Part shown: in pieces, positions 21,479-29,566 of the stretch
How the letters are laid out: each line of letters starts with the position of its first letter
Numbering within the stretch: the first letter of the stretch is position 1
Source: a virus
Virus record (IMG/VR): IMGVR_UViG_3300044630_000120
Span: 1 to 30,518 of that record
Reading direction: 5' to 3' (one strand)
DNA length: 30,518 nt
Program-made: the position numbers and the translations under genes
Notes under the pieces: generated by a model
Databases searched by the model: none
Told to the model about the DNA's origin: nothing
Seen by the model: the letters and a program-made list of their open reading frames with translations, nothing else

Positions 21479-22768
21479 TTATCCTAAAACATTTTCGGCG
21501 TCAAGTACGCCATAGATGAGATCATCCAATATCAGCTCGTACACGATCGTGGTTGGCGCGGTGCTGTACAGGACGCTGTGGCCTGTGCTGAAATCCAGCC
21601 GATGCTCGATGCCCTCAACTGACAGCTCTTGGGCCAACTGGGTTGTGCCAGTACCGCTCGGAAACGTTTTTTCTACGCTGATGGTGTCGCCAATGTCCAC
21701 GGTTGCCAAAGTGTCTTTTTGGGCTGTGGTCAGCATCAGATATTTGGTTGCCACGGACGTGTAGCGCGGTTCGGGCTCTGGGTTAAGCAAGTAGGACGCT
21801 GCGGTGTCAATTTCTCCCTGCACGTGTAGCAGGCTGTTTGTGATGCTTGATGTCTGAATAAAATATGTAGCAATAGAACCTGCATCGGTTGCGGTAGCGG
21901 TTTTGCCGTCTAAGGCTGTAAGCACCGATCTGTTGATTACCGAATCAGCTTCAAAACTAATGCCCACGCCATCAAACTTGTACCCTGTGCCGTCATCATG
22001 AAAATCGGCTACTGGCGCGCTAAGCGTGTTGCCAATGCGGTTTTGGAATGTAATAACTCCAGACCTTGACATAAACAGACGCCCAAACTCGGCGGTGTCG
22101 TTAATTTGGGTTAGGTATTGCAGCGCGTTAGTTCCTGCCGGCACGGTGTAAGCGCTGTCGTGGCCAAGGTTTACCGTGCCTGTGGCAATGCTTCGAGCGC
22201 TTGCTGGAAAATCAACTTCTGGCAGGTCTAAGACGGTTTCTATGCGTTCGCCTGATGTCTCTGAAGTGACGTTTAGTTCGTCTAGGAATGTTTGTGCAAG
22301 CAAATAGAACTGGTCAGCGCAATACACGGTGACGCTGTCGAGACCGCCAAGCGCAAAGTTGTAGTCATAATTGATAACAAAACCAGAAAAGATTGACTCA
22401 GGCACATCGGTTGAGCTGTAACGAATGAGTCGGACTTCGCGCAATGGGGCAAGCCCAGGCTTGGCTTGTGGGGTGTCGTAGTACGGGCTGTTTTGGTCAA
22501 ACGGGTTAAAGATGCCGTCCACGTCTTGAATGGTAAATGTCATTGTGCCAGCGCTGAACTGATCGCCCACATCACGGCGACCGCGCCGCACGTTAACGCT
22601 GACAGTCGAGTCCATTACATCGGCAAACTCGGTCGTGCCGTCCAGCACATACTCGGTGTTATCTAATACGCCTTTCAGCGTGTCGTCTAAAACGAACGCG
22701 TCAACCTGAAACCCTGTGGCGATTTGCAAGTCATAGTTGCCAGAGTCAACGACCGATACGCCTGGCAT
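21479..22768 (-). CDS. Distal/minor tail protein (unit B)
   Basis: 429 residues, same length as the copy at 6990-8279 and closely similar throughout. Differences cluster near residues 18-30 (GFQVDAFVLDDTLKG) and in the last ~12 residues (LIYGVLDAENVLG). Confidence 0.75.
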   Translation of the reverse strand: MPGVSVVDSGNYDLQIATGFQVDAFVLDDTLKGVLDNTEYVLDGTTEFADVMDSTVSVNVRRGRRDVGDQFSAGTMTFTIQDVDGIFNPFDQNSPYYDTPQAKPGLAPLREVRLIRYSSTDVPESIFSGFVINYDYNFALGGLDSVTVYCADQFYLLAQTFLDELNVTSETSGERIETVLDLPEVDFPASARSIATGTVNLGHDSAYTVPAGTNALQYLTQINDTAEFGRLFMSRSGVITFQNRIGNTLSAPVADFHDDGTGYKFDGVGISFEADSVINRSVLTALDGKTATATDAGSIATYFIQTSSITNSLLHVQGEIDTAASYLLNPEPEPRYTSVATKYLMLTTAQKDTLATVDIGDTISVEKTFPSGTGTTQLAQELSVEGIEHRLDFSTGHSVLYSTAPTTIVYELILDDLIYGVLDAENVLG

Positions 22769-24084
22769 CAGGCCACCTGTAACTGCAACGGTCCAGCGCT
22801 ACGCGAGTAGGCGCGCAAGGCGTTAACGACTGACTCACCGATCTCGGCGCTTGTGGCAAGGCCGCCTGTGACGTTAATTGTTATTCCGCCACCGTTGTTT
22901 ATGCGATCTAACGGCACTACGGCTTCTGGGCCTGCTTCACCAATAAGGGCAAGTGTAGGGCTTGACACAATGCCACCTTCGGCTAGTCGAGGGATGTTCA
23001 TGCGGCCTGGTGCGGGAGTGTTGGCTGTTCTGCCAAGTTGTGGCACCGGCACGGTTGGGGCTTTTGGAATATCTGGCAACAATGGGATTGAGTTGTACGC
23101 GCTAATAATTGCGTTTACTGCGCCAATTGCAGCGTTGACCATGCCAGCAAAAAATCCGATAACGGTGTTAACAATTAGGTTAATTCCGTCGCGGAACCAT
23201 TCAAATTTGTTGTATGCGGCAACTAAGCCAACAATCAGCAATGCGATGCCTGCCGCAATAAGGCTAAATGGGTTGAGTGCCATAGCAATGTTTGTGGCTA
23301 CGATCGCCGCGGCAACTATGCCGATAGCAGCTGCAATTGCCAAAAACGCTTTGGGGTTGTCTTGTGCCCACATTGCGAACTTGTTAAGTATCGGAAGCAC
23401 GGCCTCGACTACTGGCAAGAGCGCAGCGCCGATTGACTCTTTGGTTTCGCCAATGGAGTTAGACAAAATCTTCATTTTGCCTGCTGCGGTTTCCGCGCTT
23501 GCAGCGGTAGCACCGCCAAAGGTTCCACCCAGCACGTCCATGACTTCGTTAAGGCTCGCGCCCTCTTTAATCATTGTTGCCATCTCTGGGGTCAATGATC
23601 GCAGCGCCTTAAAGTTGCCCTGGTATGCCTTGGCAAGCGCGTCTGCAACGGTGCTGGAATCCATCTGCAACGCCGTGCTGATGTCCATGACAAGGTTCAT
23701 GTCCTTCATAGCCAAGTCGACATCTTTGGTACCGCGAACCAAAGCCTCAAGGCTCTTGCGGTAATCGCTGTCCGCAATTCCAGACGCTCGACTCATCGCC
23801 GATATTTGTTCTTCAATCTGTGCGGTCTGTGCAGCACCCGCGCCAGTCACATTTTGCAAAGTAAGCGCTAACGCCGCCTGCTCTTGCTGATCTTCCATTG
23901 CAGCCTTAGTTGCGTCGCCTAATGCAACGGCTAAACCTGCAAGCGCTGCAGCTGCCGGCACCGCCGCTTTCTTGATTGCAAACTGGGCTTTTTCGCCTGT
24001 GGTTTCTAATTGCTTGAATTGGGCGATTGCGCGCTTAATTCCTTTACCGTCAAATTCTGAAACGATCGGGAGTACTACAGCCAT
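22768..24084 (-). CDS. Tape measure protein (unit B)
   Basis: 438 residues. The first ~250 and the last ~75 residues match unit A. The hydrophobic middle differs: a longer stretch with LIAAGIALLIVGLVAAYNKF and INLIVNTVIGFFAGMVNAAI gives more membrane-like helices. The C-terminal GGIVSSPTLALIGEAGPEAV motif is kept. The start overlaps the previous gene by TAATG. Confidence 0.85.
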   Translation of the reverse strand: MAVVLPIVSEFDGKGIKRAIAQFKQLETTGEKAQFAIKKAAVPAAAALAGLAVALGDATKAAMEDQQEQAALALTLQNVTGAGAAQTAQIEEQISAMSRASGIADSDYRKSLEALVRGTKDVDLAMKDMNLVMDISTALQMDSSTVADALAKAYQGNFKALRSLTPEMATMIKEGASLNEVMDVLGGTFGGATAASAETAAGKMKILSNSIGETKESIGAALLPVVEAVLPILNKFAMWAQDNPKAFLAIAAAIGIVAAAIVATNIAMALNPFSLIAAGIALLIVGLVAAYNKFEWFRDGINLIVNTVIGFFAGMVNAAIGAVNAIISAYNSIPLLPDIPKAPTVPVPQLGRTANTPAPGRMNIPRLAEGGIVSSPTLALIGEAGPEAVVPLDRINNGGGITINVTGGLATSAEIGESVVNALRAYSRSAGPLQLQVA

Positions 24085-24584
24085 TACATGAGCTCCTGTG
24101 AGGTCTTATCCATGACGCGCTTCACCAGGTCGGTCATTCGTGCGTTGACGTCGTCCTTGTTGCGCTCCCATGCTTTCCACATTACTCGTGACGGCTGACC
24201 AAACTTGGCGTTAAGACGTGAGCCCATAACACCGCTGTCTAAGAAGTCAAACAAGCCAGCGTCTGGGTTTGTCCATTTAACAACAAAGGTTGCAAGGTTG
24301 ACATTTTGCCCTGCGTATTCTTTAACCTTTTTTGTGTTAATCATTGCTTTGACCTGGTTGTTATTGCTCCAAGGAAATATCTCGTATTCTTTTGGAGCCC
24401 ATTTTCTTGCCCAACCGCTTAAAGGTTCTTTTAACGGAATGGCCTGATATGCGTCGTCAACTACATTTTGCACAATGCCCTTGTAGTCCCTCGTAATTTC
24501 TCGGCGCAAAGATTTGTCAATTTTGTTGAGGGTCTTTAGGGCGTCCTTAATGCCAGCAACTTCAATGTTTGCCTGGACTGCCAT
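24084..24584 (-). CDS. Minor tail protein, gp10-like (unit B)
   Basis: 166 residues, homologous to 9550-10080 but with a shorter, different N-terminus (MAVQANIEVAGIKDAL). The ATG is two bases after the frameshifted chaperone stop, preceded by AAGAAGG. Confidence 0.55.
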   Translation of the reverse strand: MAVQANIEVAGIKDALKTLNKIDKSLRREITRDYKGIVQNVVDDAYQAIPLKEPLSGWARKWAPKEYEIFPWSNNNQVKAMINTKKVKEYAGQNVNLATFVVKWTNPDAGLFDFLDSGVMGSRLNAKFGQPSRVMWKAWERNKDDVNARMTDLVKRVMDKTSQELM

Positions 24585-24586
24585 AA

Positions 24587-24996
24587 CTACCTTCTTTTCT
24601 TGTTTGCCTCGTTAAGCACTTTAATGACAGTTGCTACATCTCGAGCGTCAAACACAATGTTGCTAGGCCACCAACCGACCGCAACTAAAATCTCTGCTAA
24701 TTGGCGGCGGTAGGTGCCGCGTCCGTAGGGTTTGGGTCAGTCTCATCCAATACCGGAATGATCTCCAGCTCTGGGTTTTTGCTAATCCATTCGCGCCAAC
24801 TGTCGCCAATTTGCTCGCCTTTAAGTTTCAATATGGTGTGCATCCAACAGCAGTAATCGCTGTAAAGCGGTTGCGTTGATAGTTGCTGAATGTTGCGGCG
24901 CTCGAGTCTCTCCCACTCGGTCACCACAAACAGGTTTGTGTAGTAATACTCGGGCGCGCTGTCAGGCGTGCGCTTTAACTGCAACTTGATTTTCAT
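24587..24996 (-). CDS. Tail assembly chaperone with programmed -1 frameshift (unit B)
   Basis: Zero frame 24697-24996 (99 aa). Shifting -1 at CCCAAAC (24730-24736) opens YGRGTYRRQLAEILVAVGWW to NKKRR with the stop at 24587-24589; the product is 136 residues, equal in length to unit A. Several DNA changes in the second frame are conservative or synonymous (QLAEVL/QLAEIL, DLATVI/DVATVI), which shows it is under protein-level selection. Confidence 0.88.
24730..24736 (-). promoter_or_regulatory. Slippery heptamer CCCAAAC (unit B)
   Basis: Identical in sequence, frame and distance to the zero-frame stop to the unit A site. Confidence 0.85.
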
Positions 24997-25009
24997 GTTT
25001 CTCCTATGT

Positions 25010-25022
25010 CGGCTCGGAGCCG
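25010..25022 (-). promoter_or_regulatory. Hairpin between tail tube and chaperone genes (unit B)
   Basis: CGGCT CCG AGCCG on the minus strand, with the same stem as in unit A, just before the chaperone ribosome-binding site. Confidence 0.4.
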
Positions 25023-25026
25023 TTAG

Positions 25027-25443
25027 TTACGGGTTAGTGACGTCAATTGTCAACGCGCCACCCATAAACGTGATGTCATAGGTTGACAACTCGCCTAGGG
25101 ATGCGTTGATAACTGGCAACGACTCAAGGTAGCAATCAGTCAAAACAAACCTTGGGTTTGTTGCTGAATCCACAGCTGATGTTGGCTTAAGCGTGATAAT
25201 GGTTTTTGTGCCAACCAAAGGCTGCAATGTTGCGTAGGTTTCGCTTGATGCAAACGATGCGTACATTGTCAAAGTCACTTCGTTGTTAACCAGTCCTGCG
25301 GTGTAGGTGCGCGAATTGGTGCCGAACGCGGTGTCTTCCAAAGCCTCAACCAAATAGGTCAAAGTTGCTGCGCTGCACATGTCCGTCAAATCAACGCTGT
25401 TGATGGTGAGGACTGGGTTTGAGAGATATGTTGCTGATGCCAT
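25027..25443 (-). CDS. Major tail (tube) protein (unit B)
   Basis: 138 residues starting MASATYLSNPVLTINS. Shares ALEDTAFG and NASLGELS.Y with unit A but is more diverged than most structural genes and lacks a short N-terminal segment. Preceded by AAGGAGCAA. Confidence 0.8.
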   Translation of the reverse strand: MASATYLSNPVLTINSVDLTDMCSAATLTYLVEALEDTAFGTNSRTYTAGLVNNEVTLTMYASFASSETYATLQPLVGTKTIITLKPTSAVDSATNPRFVLTDCYLESLPVINASLGELSTYDITFMGGALTIDVTNP

Positions 25444-25467
25444 GATTGCTCCTTAAGTTCTGTTCTG

Positions 25468-25473
25468 ATAGTA
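25468..25473 (-). promoter_or_regulatory. Possible -10 element before tail tube gene (unit B)
   Basis: TACTAT in the same conserved context as at 10979-10984. Weak, no -35. Confidence 0.22.
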
Positions 25474-25499
25474 GATGATTGCTGTTACTTAGTTGTGGA

Positions 25500-25862
25500 T
25501 TATGCGGTTTGGGCTTGGATAGCGCATTCAAGGTCGTAGCACGGATACAACGCGCCACCAATCTCAAGGCTTGACGGACGGCCACTCATGACGATAATTG
25601 ACGAGCCAAGCACGCTTGCGACGATGCCAAGGATTGATCGGAGTACCGGCAGACCTGCAGGTCCAGAGCCAATGACCTTGATCGGGAACTCAAGGCGAAC
25701 GATGTTGCCGTTTCCAGCAAACGTGGTAAAACTTGGAGCTTCTAAATAAACCGAATTAGGAACAAGACGTGTTGGGTCATTTATTACACGGAGTCCAGAC
25801 ACAGCGGTTAGCGTTGCTGTGACATCGTCAATCGCTTCGTTAAACAGGTCGGTGTACGACAT
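25500..25862 (-). CDS. Tail terminator-like protein (unit B)
   Basis: 120 residues, nearly the same as 11011-11373 with scattered substitutions in residues 26-50. It starts at the connector stop (25862 shared). Confidence 0.6.
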   Translation of the reverse strand: MSYTDLFNEAIDDVTATLTAVSGLRVINDPTRLVPNSVYLEAPSFTTFAGNGNIVRLEFPIKVIGSGPAGLPVLRSILGIVASVLGSSIIVMSGRPSSLEIGGALYPCYDLECAIQAQTA

Positions 25863-26494
25863 CAGGCAACCGCTGGACGGGGGATGCCAAGCAGCTGCTT
25901 GACGATCGGGGTCAGGCTTTGCTGTGGTGCCGAACCCATGCCGTCAAACGTGGCGTAGGTTGCCTCTATTGACCCTCTGGAGCGCCACAGAGCGGCGCAA
26001 TACATCAAAGTGCCCAATGTTGCGTCACCGCCTGGTGAGGTCGTTAGGGAGTCGATATAGCCCGACTCTTGACGCCTGCGATAACAGAACTGGTTGCCCG
26101 CCGACACCGATTGCGTCAACAACGTGTAATCGTCAGACGGGTTCGTGATCGTGATGCCAAGGTAGGTCATGACCTGCGCGGCCGTCACCCATGTGCAAAC
26201 AGGGTCATTGGCAACAGTCCCAGACGCGGCAATACGCTCAACATCGCTTGCGGTCTTGGCGTAAAGCACCTGATCAGCGATCGGCACCTGATAGTCGTAC
26301 AGCAGGTCGCCCTGTGTATCAATACCAAGAAACAAATACTGGGGAAGCGCCCTAACGGAATACGAGCCATTAAAGGTTGCATCGACACCCGCAACAACGA
26401 TTGAACTGCCGACTGCAATCTCCGATGGGGTCAGAAGTTGCAGTACGGCAAAGTTGTCAATCAGGTACTTGTTGGTAACTGTGTATGTAGCCAT
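25862..26494 (-). CDS. Head-tail connector protein (unit B)
   Basis: 210 residues, no length change from unit A and only scattered substitutions. The ATG abuts the conserved hairpin. Confidence 0.65.
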   Translation of the reverse strand: MATYTVTNKYLIDNFAVLQLLTPSEIAVGSSIVVAGVDATFNGSYSVRALPQYLFLGIDTQGDLLYDYQVPIADQVLYAKTASDVERIAASGTVANDPVCTWVTAAQVMTYLGITITNPSDDYTLLTQSVSAGNQFCYRRRQESGYIDSLTTSPGGDATLGTLMYCAALWRSRGSIEATYATFDGMGSAPQQSLTPIVKQLLGIPRPAVA

Positions 26495-26511
26495 GAGCGG
26501 ATGCTCCGCTC
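26495..26511 (-). promoter_or_regulatory. Hairpin between capsid stop and connector start (unit B)
   Basis: GAGCGG AGCAT CCGCTC on the minus strand: arms identical to unit A, loop changed at nearly every base. Confidence 0.55.
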
Positions 26512-26515
26512 TCGA

Positions 26516-28111
26516 CTAAGCCTGGGTGATCTTGCGAATCATGCCACCGATTGCAGCGAACGTTGAAACGTAGCCGTGGAATGAGAATTGACGACCCAAA
26601 ACTGAAGGCTGTTCAACGCTCATTAGCCCACGAATTGACTCGTAGTACTCGTACGCATCGCCTTGGCCTTGACCTACGCGGGTGATGATCATGGTCTTGG
26701 CAGCGAAGTTGCTGTCAACTACCAACTGCAATCCGAGTGGGTTGCCGTTCCATGAAGATGCTGTTGCGTTGCCAAGTGCGTTCTGACCGGTGAGTCCTGC
26801 GCCGATGAATGGGAATACTGGACGGCCAGTTGTGTCGGCGAGCTGTCCGAGTTGACCCCATACGTCTGGGCTGACGAACATGTGCGTCGGTGTCCAGTTG
26901 CGGTTAGTTGAAATGTCAACAGCCGAGTCATAAACAGACTTCAACAAGTCGGCTACGGTGCCGTCCCAAACACCTGACGAATTTGCGGCGGTGAGCAAGT
27001 CGTCTGCTGCTTTGTTGTCTGAAGCGATCATGTATTCGCCCATGAGGTCATTCAAGATCAACTGCATTGCTGCAGGTGAAGTGAAGTCCATGTCCTGTGC
27101 GGACAAAGTCACTTGGCCAGCAAGCGTGGTTTTTGCAACCGAGTTGGATGCGATCACCATGGTGGTTGCAGATACAGCTGACAATTCAGTTGACTGTGTT
27201 GCAACGCTTGTGTGCGTCGTGATGGTTGGACGAATAAAGGTTTTCTGCTGACCATTGTCAGGATAAGCGCGAGCGCCTACAGCATTAACTACAGGCCTCA
27301 AAAAATTTAGGTCCTGTACGAGGGGGCCGAGCACAACGGTGCTCAGCAACCCGGGTGTGTCGCTCGAGAGCACATCGCCTGCGGCCGCTTGTAGTGCGGT
27401 GCGCTTTGATGCGGTGTAATCAGCAACTGCAGCGTTCATGTTCTTGAACGTGTCGCCACCGATGTGATAAGCGGCCATAAACTCGCCTGCGGTTGGCAAG
27501 ACAAATTCTTTTTTAGCCTGTGCGAAAATTGGTGCGGTTGGGATTGTTGCCTCAACTGCTGGTGCGGTTACTTCTGACATGGGTTCTATCTCCTGTTCTG
27601 GGACTACTTCTTCATTTAACACTACTTCTTCGGGCTCTTGGTGGATACTCGCTGCGACTTTGGTGATGTTTGCGGCATCGCCAAACGCGCCGATCGGAAC
27701 TAGGGATAATTCCATCCAGTCGGCTGACTCAATGATCATTGTTCCTTCTTCGTCGTACGAGAACTTGGTCGGGTTTACGCCAACCGACACCTGATCAATG
27801 GTTCCATCTTGGGCCATAATCAAAGCGTCGTTGCCAAGGCTGGTGGCGCTTATCTTTGCGCTGAACAACATTCCCTGCTCGGTATCTACGCGCTCCGTCA
27901 CAATTCCTACTGGCATTTCAGCCGAATGGTAAAGGAACAGACGTGGGGCTTTGCCTTCGACTGGCAATGAGCCTGGACGGAAAATCACAGCTGTGCCGTC
28001 CGAAACTGTTGCCGGCACGTTGTAGGGAACTGCGGTTCCGCTGATGGTGCGTCGTGGTGCGTCGCCTTTGGCGGCGTCAAGTGTGAACTCTCCTGCGATT
28101 AATTTGATCAT
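26516..28111 (-). CDS. Prohead protease-major capsid protein fusion (unit B)
   Basis: 531 residues. Protease residues (His62, Ser109, Glu134) and the acidic linker are kept. The capsid domain differs mainly around 265-330 (STVVLGPLVQDLNF, QSTELSAVSATTM) and near FIGAGLTGQNALGNATASSW. The start overlaps the portal stop by ATGA. Confidence 0.92.
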   Translation of the reverse strand: MIKLIAGEFTLDAAKGDAPRRTISGTAVPYNVPATVSDGTAVIFRPGSLPVEGKAPRLFLYHSAEMPVGIVTERVDTEQGMLFSAKISATSLGNDALIMAQDGTIDQVSVGVNPTKFSYDEEGTMIIESADWMELSLVPIGAFGDAANITKVAASIHQEPEEVVLNEEVVPEQEIEPMSEVTAPAVEATIPTAPIFAQAKKEFVLPTAGEFMAAYHIGGDTFKNMNAAVADYTASKRTALQAAAGDVLSSDTPGLLSTVVLGPLVQDLNFLRPVVNAVGARAYPDNGQQKTFIRPTITTHTSVATQSTELSAVSATTMVIASNSVAKTTLAGQVTLSAQDMDFTSPAAMQLILNDLMGEYMIASDNKAADDLLTAANSSGVWDGTVADLLKSVYDSAVDISTNRNWTPTHMFVSPDVWGQLGQLADTTGRPVFPFIGAGLTGQNALGNATASSWNGNPLGLQLVVDSNFAAKTMIITRVGQGQGDAYEYYESIRGLMSVEQPSVLGRQFSFHGYVSTFAAIGGMIRKITQA

Positions 28112-29229
28112 CGGCTTGCTATCTCCTCTTGAGTGTTTTCTCTTACAACTACTTCTTCATCGTCCATGCGATCGGCCATAAAGTTTTCTTCTAGGTATTC
28201 ATCGGCATCAAACTCGACGTATGTTCCACGCGGTAACACGTTGTCCATTGACAAAGCGCCAGCAATTGCGTCGGCATACAATTTCACGCCGAACAAATAA
28301 AGGTCGGCGCGCGCTTGCTGTGACGACTGGTATGAGTAAGCGCCAGTAGCAACGCCCACCAAATACGGTGGCACGTTTGCAAGACGCGACATTTCAAGCG
28401 CCTGATATTGTGACGCCTCAATCAGGAGCATCTTGTCTGGAGTGCTGTTTGTTTCCGTATATGTCAAATACTCGTTAAGCGCTGCAGTTTGGTTGGTTGC
28501 TCGAGCGGCATTAAACGCGCTAGCCAAATCAGCAAGTTCTTGCGCGCTAAGTGGTTCGCCACCAGTTTGCTTGAGTACGCCGGCAGGAATGCTTGACGAT
28601 GCGTTGCGGTTGCGCGCTGCTTCAAGTTTTAGCGCGGTTTCAATTGCGCCTGGTGCCGAGTAGATCAGGCCTTGTGCTGGAGACAAGAATTGCACAAGAT
28701 TTGCTGGGTCAATTTCTCCGCCTTGAAAATACACTTGTGACGATGGAGCAAACCACACAGGGCCAGCCATGTCGGTAGTAGTAATTGAGCCTGCTGGCAG
28801 TCGAGTGAACGTGGCAGGGTATCCGTCGGCGGTGCGTGAGGTGATGTACCAGAACGCGCGCCCAAACATCATGAGGTCATCAAGAGTCCAGCTCATAAGG
28901 AACTGGAACGAAACTGTTGGGTCTGGTCGGCGCAACCATGAACGTGGAGCAATGTAAATCTTCTCCATTTCTTCGCCGTTCCAAAACTCGTTGTATGAGC
29001 GGAGATTCATTGAGCCAATTACCGACGCCATCAGATCGCGCGCACGGTTGATCGTTGGGACGCTGATCGCCGCGTTACGCGCTTCGCCTTCGCGGTAGGT
29101 GTAGTACTGGCCGATCATGTTTACGCCAACATTGGACGACGAATAGCCAGGAGCAAAACCGCCTGCAGCTGCAGCCTTGCTTGGCGCTGGGCTTATCGCT
29201 GCTTTTTTGGTTTTGTTAAAGATCGCCAT
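28108..29229 (-). CDS. Portal protein (unit B)
   Basis: 373 residues. The protein matches unit A except near the C-terminus (MDDEEVV and EEIASR). The first two thirds are in the exact repeat; the last ~460 bases carry ordinary divergence, mostly synonymous. Confidence 0.9.
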   Translation of the reverse strand: MAIFNKTKKAAISPAPSKAAAAGGFAPGYSSSNVGVNMIGQYYTYREGEARNAAISVPTINRARDLMASVIGSMNLRSYNEFWNGEEMEKIYIAPRSWLRRPDPTVSFQFLMSWTLDDLMMFGRAFWYITSRTADGYPATFTRLPAGSITTTDMAGPVWFAPSSQVYFQGGEIDPANLVQFLSPAQGLIYSAPGAIETALKLEAARNRNASSSIPAGVLKQTGGEPLSAQELADLASAFNAARATNQTAALNEYLTYTETNSTPDKMLLIEASQYQALEMSRLANVPPYLVGVATGAYSYQSSQQARADLYLFGVKLYADAIAGALSMDNVLPRGTYVEFDADEYLEENFMADRMDDEEVVVRENTQEEIASR

Positions 29230-29566
29230 AGTCCTACTTTGTCATACAAGTGGCAACCGCGCATGACTTATCCGATTCCGACAAAAGGCAAGGTGCGCGG
29301 TCGCCGCGTTTATCTTAGTTATTTACCGCGACAAGCATGGGCTTTCCGCTGTTGACTGGTCGCGCGCAGAGACCAATTCCCCAGACCATTGTGCGGGCTA
29401 ACTCAATTGGCCCAGGCGAACGCTTGCTTGAAAGCACGATCGTGTTGTCGGTGCGAACAGCAACGGCGCGCTGCACATGTTCGGCTAACAGTTTTTCGCC
29501 TGTGTGCAGTAGGCGTGCTTCGGCGATCATGTTTTTGGCTAGCGGTGTAAAGCGTCCTAGTTCGGC
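28571..29566. repeat. 996-bp exact repeat, copy 2
   Basis: Identical to 14076-15071. The right boundary is sharp: the next bases (29567 on) no longer follow the second terminase but resemble the first one at the left edge of the window. Confidence 0.9.

Noticed and set aside
22853-23764. 303-codon plus-strand ORF
   Set aside because: Antisense to the tape measure gene, with composition expected from its Ala/Leu-rich codons; the corresponding frame in unit A is much shorter.
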